A DNA stretch of 64,000 bases from Ganoderma boninense. Taxonomy: Eukaryota > Basidiomycota > Agaricomycetes > Polyporales > Polyporaceae. Where the stretch lies: NCBI GenBank assembly GCA_002900995.3, contig CM035314.1, positions 2,985,711 through 3,049,710 on the forward strand, read 5' to 3'. The position numbers and the translations under genes are program-made. Of this stretch, positions 56,764 through 64,000 are shown piece after piece. Each line of letters opens with the position of its first letter. Position 1 is the first letter of the stretch. The notes under the pieces are model-generated. The model ran no database searches. It was given only the letters and a program-made list of their open reading frames with translations, and was not told the DNA's origin.

Positions 56764-57116
56764 TTTATAGGGTGTAAAGTAGGGGGGTATGCGGGTTAGA
56801 GTAGGGTTAGAGCAACCATTTGGGCGAAAATGTGCGAAGTGACGGTCGAACCGTCACTTCGCCAAGGATCAGGCGCCCAAAATGATAAGCGTGGGAGCCA
56901 AAGATTGCGAAGTCATGGACAGACCGCGACTTCGCATCACCTCAGGACGCGACATGCCAACAGTGTATCATCAATGTTAGGAAGCAGTAGGTGTACCATG
57001 ACATTGGCGGTGAATATATAAGTACAATGGCACCATAAGTTCAGCTAGCGGGAATCAAAGGACTCTGCGACAAATCAAACCAAAGTCACAATGTGAAGTG
57101 GAATGAAACGACAAGA
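56764..57116. repeat. Two-hairpin subtelomeric element, copy 2
   Basis: Header TTTATAGGGTGTAAAGTAGG, then hairpins at 56834-56862 (perfect 13-bp arms) and 56906-56936 (13-bp arms with one A-C mismatch and one G-T pair). About 350 bp similar to copy 1, ending in GAATGAAACGACAAGATGAT. Confidence 0.8.
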
Positions 57117-57224
57117 TGATGACAGAGGGGGTAAAAGACTGCCTGTAAGGGTTAGGGCCATATAATCACAAGGGTTGGGGGTCTGAAGTGCGCGGACGAA
57201 GGGACCATGGGTCCGCGCCATGGT
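57117..57224. repeat. 108-bp direct repeat module, copy 1
   Basis: Begins GATGACAGAGGGGGTAAAAG and ends GTCCGCGCCATGGT; nearly identical to 59580-59687. Confidence 0.85.
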
Positions 57225-57365
57225 GTCCTGCGCGGACGAGGCAGCCATCTGTCCGCGCGGACGAGGCATTGGTGTGTCCGCGTGGAGCAGGTATTGGTCC
57301 GTCCGCGCGGACGAAGGAGAGGGCTGTCCGCGCAGACAAGAGACAGGGACGTCCGCGCGTGTATC
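57225..57365. repeat. 25-bp minisatellite
   Basis: Unit start GTCCGCGCGGACGAGG recurs at 57251, 57276, 57301, 57326 and 57351, exactly 25 bp apart, with a degenerate unit at 57225. Each unit carries the palindrome TCCGCGCGGA or a variant. Confidence 0.9.
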
Positions 57366-57403
57366 AATGTAGCATGTGTGAAAAGAATATTGAAATATTG
57401 AAA

Positions 57404-57460
57404 TTTATAGGAGGTAAAGTAGGGGGGGTTTCAGGTTAAGGCAGGGTTAGAGTGAGTTCA
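57404..57460. repeat. Diverged header of the two-hairpin element
   Basis: TTATAGGAGGTAAAGTAGGG followed by CAGGGTTAGAGTGAG, as in the full copies, but I see no paired hairpins after it. Confidence 0.55.
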
Positions 57461-57813
57461 GGCCACAATTATGCGTAAATGCAGTCGGATTACTTACACT
57501 GCGCTACTAGGTCGCAAATAATATGCGTGTATATATGTTCTCGTTAAAGGCGGAGATTAGAGTTGCATGAAATGTCGGGACTATATACGCAATTGAAGTG
57601 TCGTGTTAGATAAAACTGAACATCGGTCTTGTCATACATAAGTGACGTTCACATCTTTGCGGATTGGCAGAACTTTGGCTAATCCGCACACGAACGGTCG
57701 GACAGACTGGTACGGGAGTCCAACAGCTGAATTGCGTGAACGCAGGTATGGTGCTAATGCGCAAAACAAGATATTGAAGTAAGATCGATAAACTAATCCG
57801 TATTATGAGCTGT

Positions 57814-58545
57814 TCATACGAAGCCAACTGACATCCGTAAGATACTACTGCAAACAGCATCCCGCACAAAACGATTTCGAATGAGGAGAAGGACCGAGCT
57901 GGGAAGGGTCACTTGACAACACGTCAGCAAAACTGTGCTCCATGCGCAAATGAATGACAATGAGGAGGATACGTACGAATCAAAACACAGTTCATCTATG
58001 GTGTGAGGCCCACGATGCTGGGCACGCTCAGCTCTTGAATACGACGGCGAAGGTCGTAGGATAAGCGGCACTTGCATGAGTTGCGATGGAGGTGGAGGGA
58101 CAACAACACGCTGAATGTGAACGATACGAGTTGGCGACAGTTCAGGGATGGCAAGGTGGATAGACTCTGGCACGTGGGGAATCATAGGCGGGGGCTGTAA
58201 AGGCACAGCTGGGCGAGGTGGAAGCTAGGGTACGTAATTTAGAGCACGGACACGCATGAACGATGCGCCAAGTGGTACACTTACATTTCCCACTAGCTGT
58301 GTTCGCACTCCATGTGTGACATGGAGTATTGGAGGAGGAGGGAGCTTCCAAGAAATGTTTTGACGGCCGGATGGCGACGTCAAGGGATTTCTGTCAGGGA
58401 AAATGCAGGAACAGGGCCTGAGCATGTCGGAAGAAGAGGCTGGGGGTTGAACGGACGTATTAAGCCCCAAGGTCGAAGAGATAGGGTGAGGTGATGCAGG
58501 AGCGGGGGCAGCGTTGAACACGTCGCAGCTGTGATGGGTAAACAT
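57814..58545 (-). CDS. Hypothetical 197-aa protein, three-exon model
   Basis: Exons 58545-58285, 58224-57977 and 57898-57814, joined by GT-AG introns of 60 and 78 bp (the second with a GCTGAC branch-like site), keep one frame to a stop. The product is Pro/Ser-rich with a hydrophobic end (MFTHHSCDVFNAAPAPASPH; then MIPHVPESIHLAIPELSPTR; then SSVLLLIRNRFVRDAV). No domain is recognised and there is no second copy to test it. It lies between two subtelomeric element headers and could be carried by them. Confidence 0.3.
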
Positions 58546-58904
58546 GGTGGTAAAGAGCTATGAGAGGAGAGCGGAAGGTGACTGACGTTGCGCATTGACG
58601 ACCATATATTGAGCCGTTCAACCGACTGAACTAGATCAAAGGGAAATTAATAATGCCGAATACGTGAGAGACTCTGTCGTCTGTGACGGCATCCGGACGT
58701 ACGTCGGAGTAACAAGCTGTTTGCGAGCTACCGGCTGATGTAGAGCTCATCGTTACAGGCATTGCTGTGAACGTGTCAGCAGAACGCAGTCCGAGAGTGA
58801 TGAGGAACTTGCCTGCAGCTGAGCGAAAGGTTCAAATGAGATACTGAAGCTAGAGTAAACTGTGGCCATGTGAGAGCACACTTCAACATCAATGGAGAAA
58901 GCAT

Positions 58905-59075
58905 TAATAGGGTGTAAAGTAGGGGGGGATTAGGGTTAGAGTGAGGTTCGGGTGAGATTTTTGGAGATTGTTGCGACATAGCGGGCGTACCGCTATGTCG
59001 CAAAAAGAGAGAAGGGTCGGGGATTATCAGGAACAGGAACGTTGCGACATAGCGGAGTGACTGCTATGTCGCATA
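58905..59075. repeat. Two-hairpin subtelomeric element, copy 3
   Basis: Header AATAGGGTGTAAAGTAGGGG, then hairpin TTGCGACATAGCGG/CCGCTATGTCGCAA (58971-59003) and hairpin TGCGACATAGC/GCTATGTCGCA (59043-59073). Stem sequences differ from copies 1 and 2 but remain paired. Confidence 0.8.
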
Positions 59076-59579
59076 GATGGGAGCAAGACTGCGTACCTGG
59101 CAAACTGGAATAACGGTGTGATAGCAAAAATGGCATTGGGCGTAGATGGTGACTGTGTAGAAAGGAAACTTAGTGAAGATGATAAGACAAAAGTGATGTG
59201 AATGCAGGTGGGATATGTAGTGAAGACAGGCATAAAGGAGTGTCGAACTGGGTGATGTCGACAGCTTTTTAAATGAACTCATGTATTGTGTGTGAAAGCA
59301 TTATTGAGACGGACATATGTAGCAAAGGGTCGAGATATCGAGAGAAGAAATGGAGCTATGTAAGACTTACTATGAATGAATTGAAATCTGAATGAGGGGA
59401 TTAGGTAGGAGGAAGGAGTAGTGGCTAAAGAAGGATGGAATGAACGAAGCGGGTGGAGGGTACAAAGAAGGAAGGCAGGTGAAGAGGCGAAGTGTCGGAG
59501 TGATGTGAGGAGAGGTGAGAAGGAGAGAGAAAGGGAGCGCAGCAAACGTGAGAAAGAGAGAAGAAGAGAAGCGAGAGAA
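59076..59579. other. Purine-rich subtelomeric DNA
   Basis: GA-rich plus strand, no gene seen; the Ser/Leu/Pro-rich minus-strand frames follow from composition. Confidence 0.5.
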
Positions 59580-59687
59580 TGATGACAGAGGGGGTAAAAG
59601 ACTGCCTGTAAGGGTTAGGGCCATAGAATCACAAGGGTCGGGGGTCTGAAGTGCGTGGACGAAGGGACTATGGGTCCGCGCCATGGT
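59580..59687. repeat. 108-bp direct repeat module, copy 2
   Basis: Few substitutions relative to 57117-57224; here it is followed by TTAGGGTT instead of the 25-bp minisatellite. Confidence 0.85.
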
Positions 59688-60400
59688 TAGGGTTATGAGA
59701 CTGTTCACAGGGTTGAGGATTGAGATTAAACCCTATACTAGGGGTAGATTGCTCAAAGGCCTAACCCTAAATTAGGGTTTAAGTCTAACCAGAGTTGCTC
59801 TTATATACTTTATGTCACCTGGGCAGCATCATGTTGTGAACACTTAGGGTTATGGGGAACATCTCAGCCTGCCATCCCTAGGGACGAAACAACCCCTAGG
59901 GTAGGGTTTGGCCCTGCTAAGCGACCGGCTAAACACGCTAAGCGACCGGCTAGCAGGCGCTAAGGCAAGCCAACGGACAGTGCCTAACTCAACATAAACA
60001 CACAGCAGTAAGTCATATGTGCGACAAGAAGGGCGTGATTACAATCACACAAGTAATAGACAATAAGCGTATAACAAGCCTTACAAACTTGTGCAAGACA
60101 TCTAACCTATACCATTAGAAAAGGGGTCGGGCGAGGCACGGGCTGCTGTGTGTCCATCCAGGGCGGACGAACCGGACACGCGTGGCACACGACTGCAGCA
60201 GTGTGCCATGGTTGCTGCGTTACGTTGTGTGGAATAGGCTGTAGTGGTTAGAAGGGCGACGCGGTGTGTGTCCGTCCAGGACGGACAGGCCGCGCCATGG
60301 CTGCGACAGTGAAACTTGAAATGGTTAGTACAAGATCGTCTTAGAACTCACTAAAAGTGCCTGTTGTAAGCTGTGTTAAGAAGGCTTTAAGACGGCAAGT
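59688..60400. other. Subtelomeric DNA with telomere-like fragments
   Basis: Includes the head-to-head telomeric motif AACCCTAAATTAGGGTT (59763-59779), a duplicated CTAAGCGACCGGCTA (about 59917 and 59938) and two related stretches around 60150 and 60255 (GTGTCC.TCCAGG.CGGAC). No gene seen. Confidence 0.5.
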
Positions 60401-61760
60401 GTTACATTGTAGGTAAAGTAACTGTCGTTCAATGGCCATCGTATGCGACGTTAACAGGTATTGAATGTGATAAACATTGGCTTTTTAATGAAGTAAGCAC
60501 GTCGTAGTTACGTCCTGTAACAGCTGTTGAATGCGCCGATGGCTTACCGTGTTAGCAGTAATCGCCGCCATCAACACCTGTTAAAGCGGCGTACAACTGT
60601 AAGTATCCTGTATTAAGTGAGGTGATTGCACGTTGTTAAGCCCGTTCAATCGTGATGTAACGCTGGTAACAAAGCTTGTTAATATAATTATAACGCACCT
60701 TTGAAGGGTAACAACTCTCGTTGTTACTCCGTGTTAAAGGTGTTCAACGGAGTTGAGTAAGCGTTGTCTTCGGCACCTTACTGACTGTTGTTATCATGGT
60801 CAACGCTGGCTGAGGAGTGCTCCGTTAACGAGTGTTGAGTGCCGCAACAACACATTGCTTATTGCATTCAAGTCGTGTTGAACGCAGTAACCACGCTCAT
60901 TAATGGCGTCAACAATGCAGTAACGAACTCGTTAATGAACGGGTTCATCACGATTACATTAACGACCGGATGCTTACTGCATTGAGCGCATTAAGAGCGT
61001 AATTCAACGTGCACGTTGAACGTTGTACGCATTGCGTTGTTGATCGCATTAACGAGGAGCAGTGACCGTAAGTTAGCCATTCAACGTGCACGATTAACAA
61101 TGCGTTGTTTTGACGTGCTTCAAAACTCGGTAACGACGCTCATTAAATGCGACTAACAATGCAATTCTCTACCCTGTTAAAACACCGTTGAAAGCCGTAA
61201 GGTTACCGCGCGCCCCACCATGTTAGGCTCGGCACGCTCCGCGCCTGCCAGGGACCCGTTTCGCATGAGGCGTGAAAAAGTGGTGTCCACTATATCGCAC
61301 TCGCGGGCGCTTAACACGTTGAGGGGACGATCTATAGTGGCTGTGTTAGAGGTAGAGACCGCGGTGTTATACAGCTTAGTTACTGCTTTGAACGCTTTAT
61401 GATTACGGCGTTCAACGCAGTAAGTATCGCGCTGTTACTCGCCTACAACGCACGTTTCTAATTCGTAAGCAACGCGTAAAACGACTTTAGTTGATGCGGC
61501 TAACACCTCGACACTTAACCGTCTTCAACGCACTATTGAAAGCGGATTTTAGATGTTGTTAGCTGCGCCAAGAAAGGTTTTTCGCTAATGAAACTTTGTT
61601 CACTAATTTGAGCACGCGTTGAAGGCGAGTAAATGCGCGATGCTTACTTCGTTCAATGCTTATTGTATTGGCATTGAACGCGGCGTAAGCATCGCACATT
61701 TACTCGCCTTCAACGGCGCGCTCAAATTAGTCGCGACCGCCTTGTTAAGGGCGCGTGTTG
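60400..61760. repeat. Word-repetitive AACG/GTTAA-rich region
   Basis: About 1.35 kb packed with short recurring words (GTTAAC, TTGAACGC, CATTAACG, AACGCAGTAA, AACAATGC) on both strands, with small palindromes such as TTCAACGTGCACGTTGAA (61003-61020). No fixed period and no credible frame; the 60-codon frame at 61220 is not supported. Confidence 0.7.
61603..61730. repeat. Long inverted repeat, arms about 58 bp
   Basis: Left arm CTAATTTGAGC...GTTCAATGC and right arm GCATTGAACG...GCTCAAATTAG enclose a loop of about 10 bases, with only a few mismatches or single-base bulges. Confidence 0.85.
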
Positions 61761-62002
61761 TCAGGCTTAAGCAAGTTATATAATGTTGTGTTTATCGTGG
61801 TTAGTTGTTCTGTTTATGTGTGTTATGAGAATTGATGGCGGTAAAATAATGGGTTGTTTAGTAGGATTCAACGAGGGTGTTACCACGGTCCACGCCTTAA
61901 CAACAACGTGTCGTTTACCCAATTGAATGGGCGTTATCACCACGGTAACAAGCTTTGTTGATGCGGCTAACAACGCCGTGCTTACCGCGTTCAACAATAA
62001 TT

Positions 62003-62180
62003 AATAGGGTGTAAAGTTGGGGGTATTTAGGGTTAGACTGAGGTTCTGCTGAGAATTCTTCGAAAACGTGCGACATAGCGGTTAGACGGCCATGTCGCAC
62101 CAATGCGACATTTAAAGAAACAGGGCAAGCGCTGATCAACAGAGATCTGCGACATAGCGGAGCAACTGCTATGTCGCAAA
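62003..62180. repeat. Two-hairpin subtelomeric element, copy 4
   Basis: Header AATAGGGTGTAAAGTTGGGG; hairpin GTGCGACAT...ATGTCGCAC (62068-62100, imperfect inner stem) and hairpin TGCGACATAGC/GCTATGTCGCA (62148-62178). Confidence 0.75.
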
Positions 62181-62878
62181 TCGAGGGAGGGTACCTAATT
62201 GTACATAGTGGTGTTGAGTGGGGGCATAGCAGATACAAGAATATGTTATGGCACCAATAATGATAACATGAAACTAAGATGTAGGTGAGAATAAGCAAGT
62301 GAAGTCAAGGACAACAATGTCAGACTTTGATGTGACGCAAAATGCCATGCAGGCAGAGTCAATGCCAAACAGTTCGATAATGGGTGACATTGAAGACATT
62401 AGAATGATAGCTGTGCAGAAGTAGGCAAGATATGTATATAGATGTATACATGGAGAACCGAACAGGAATTTATACGTAGTAGGAGAACACCATAGAGAAC
62501 ATGGTGTGAATGTCCGTGGACGGTGAGTAGACAATTAGCGCGGGTAGCTAAAGATAGCGAGGAGAAGAGAACGAGGCCAGTTGTTAAGGAGATGCAGAAG
62601 CCCAAAAAGGAATAGTGTTGTTAGAGATGATGGGAGTGAGGAACAGGATCCCGGAGTGCGCCAGAAGGATGTATAGGTAGAGAAAAAACACATGAGACAG
62701 GCAAATTGAAGCAGGCGAGGCATTGAGTCTCAAATGTGTGGGTGTAGGGAGAAACAGTGGTGGGATAAGGGAGGAGAAACGGAGGGGAGGAGAGAACTGG
62801 GTAGAGGAGAGGCGTGCGGTGAATTAGAAGAGGAAGCATGAGTACGTGAAGGGAGCCGAGTTAAAATTTGAATAAGGC
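62181..62878. other. Subtelomeric DNA, no gene seen
   Basis: Several short minus-strand frames (60-130 codons) overlap one another without splice logic or recognisable motifs. Confidence 0.5.
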
Positions 62879-63370
62879 ATGGTGGCGGGTCAAAAAGGGA
62901 TGAGGAGGTGGGAGAGGGGTTACGCACTTTGCACACGCCCAGCATGCCCTCCATCATGCTCTCCAGAGGACCAGCTGCCTATGACTGCTCTCCTGAACTC
63001 GTTCGCATCTGTCACGCAGGTCACAAATTCAACCCCAACACCGCATGGCCAAGGCGGTGGAGCGGCGGCATGCGCTCGTACTTCTTCGCTGATGGAGCAG
63101 TTGCTGACAAAGACGATGGAAACAGGAGGAGCGCGAAAAGAGGAGGAAGTCGAAGGGGAGGAGTCGGAAGGGGAAGGAAGTCGGAAAAGGAGGACCTTCG
63201 TGGGAAGGGCGGAGGGGGGTGCAGGTGTGGGGGACGAGGGATTGAGCGGAGACGGCGAGGATGAGGAGCAGGATGGGGTGGCGATCATCGCTGAGTTCCG
63301 GAAGCGCCTATACATGCTGGCGCCAGGTACGATCGTCGACGTGCTGTTTGAACAACTGCGCGAGGTTTAG
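62879..63370 (+). CDS. Hypothetical 163-aa protein with acidic/basic middle
   Basis: An ATG frame of 163 codons. N-terminal half: CTRPACPPSCSPEDQLP and a Gly/Ala-rich GQGGGAAACARTSS. Middle: strongly charged (KEEEVEGEESEGEG, then SRKRR). C-terminus: a plausible amphipathic helix (VAIIAEFRKRLYMLAPGTIV, then DVLFEQLREV). The stop is followed immediately by a telomere-like TTTAGGGTTAA. No family recognised, no homologue in the window; the N-terminal part may be non-coding or belong to another exon. Confidence 0.35.
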   Translation: MVAGQKGMRRWERGYALCTRPACPPSCSPEDQLPMTALLNSFASVTQVTNSTPTPHGQGGGAAACARTSSLMEQLLTKTMETGGARKEEEVEGEESEGEGSRKRRTFVGRAEGGAGVGDEGLSGDGEDEEQDGVAIIAEFRKRLYMLAPGTIVDVLFEQLREV

Positions 63371-64000
63371 GGTTAAGGGAAGGAGCGCGAACGCGAAGCG
63401 AAGCGAGCGTGAGCTGCGAACTAAAGGCGAAGCAGCCGACAGGCGTAGGATCTTCCTACCGCAGCCTGTTTTTCGCCTTTATAGAGGCTCATCAGGGGCT
63501 GCCATTAGTAATTCGTGTCTATCCCGTATCGACACGTGAGGAGGTACTAAACCTCCGATCGGAACATGGTCATCAACAATGACGGAATCCCGAACGCGTC
63601 GTCGTTGCGGACGGACGGAGCAACTGCCCGAGTTGCCGAAGGCAACGAGATCAAGCAGTTCTGACTACTTCGCCCGAGTCCACATCACCTGACCATGCTG
63701 GCGCCTTCGCTCGGCGGTAGCCGAGCGCCCGTATCGCCAGTGGTCGTCATGTGATGAGTCACGTTCGCGACGCGCGTGTTCACGTGCCTCTTCTTGGCAC
63801 ATGACGTAGCATTTGACCTACAGACCCCACGTGAATACAACACTCACCCTGGATGAGGCACGTGCTGATTTAAGCCCCGTACGCTCCTCAACGTACTTAG
63901 CAGTTGGGCGCGGGTAGGTTAGAGTTAGTAGTGTGCGTTTCCGGGTTGGGTTCGGAGTAGCTGAGAATAGTAGTCAGCAGATTCACTATAAGACGATTTA
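63371..64000. other. No gene seen; hairpin-rich
   Basis: Contains local inverted repeats (GTAGGATCTTCCTAC near 63447, CGCTCGGCGGTAGCCGAGCG near 63709). No frame or telomere repeat; the window ends before haplotype 1 reaches its chromosome end. Confidence 0.5.

Noticed and set aside
61220..61402. 60-codon plus-strand frame in the AACG/GTTAA region
   Set aside because: Short, no motif, and embedded in word-repetitive DNA.
63371..64000. Possible LTR or retroelement terminus at the window end
   Set aside because: Local hairpins are visible, but there is no paired repeat, primer-binding site or polyprotein frame to support it.

Overview
This window is nuclear DNA of a filamentous basidiomycete, most likely an Agaricomycete. 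The genes carry many GT-AG introns of about 50-85 bp, the telomere repeat is TTAGGG, and there is a non-LTR retrotransposon with endonuclease, reverse transcriptase and RNase H domains. The gene set includes an Atl1 alkyltransferase-like repair protein, an atypical long G-alpha subunit, an enlarged PCNA, and orphan multi-pass membrane proteins of a kind common in mushrooms.

The window is three contigs joined by two gaps of exactly 100 N (14658-14757 and 40633-40732). Contig 1 (1-14657) holds a 5'-truncated LINE on the minus strand, a kinase-like pseudogene broken at the LINE edge, a membrane-protein remnant, atl1, a poorly resolved region, and the 3' part of a G-alpha gene. Contig 2 (14758-40632) carries the allelic block in the same order: intact kinase-like gene, membrane-protein pseudogene, atl1, complete G-alpha, PCNA, a 466-aa orphan protein and an 823-aa proline-rich orphan protein. 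It then runs through about 3.9 kb of subtelomeric satellites and ends in TTAGGG repeats, so it is a real chromosome end lying inside a scaffold. Contig 3 (40733-64000) begins with an indel-rich re-reading of contig 1 (9.7-14.6 kb). It continues through G-alpha, PCNA and the two orphan genes, then enters a different subtelomere. The simplest reading is two haplotypes of one subtelomeric locus laid end to end: haplotype 1 = contigs 1+3, haplotype 2 = contig 2.

The genes are chromosomal housekeeping and signalling genes, not an operon or defence island. PCNA and the 466-aa orphan gene are divergently transcribed from a roughly 540-bp intergenic region with three ACGCGT (MCB-like) hexamers; five more lie in PCNA introns. 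The most unusual material is (1) a PCNA with about 118 extra lysine/acid-rich residues, (2) a G-alpha whose switch II motif reads DVGGS where DVGGQ is canonical, and (3) the subtelomeres. The latter hold satellites of about 176-193 bp with inverted CCTCGCGCA/TGCGCGAGG motifs, a repeat family with a conserved GGGTGTAAAGT header and two hairpins whose stems differ between copies yet stay paired, a 25-bp minisatellite, and a 1.3-kb stretch built from AACG/GTTAA words with a roughly 58-bp-arm inverted repeat.
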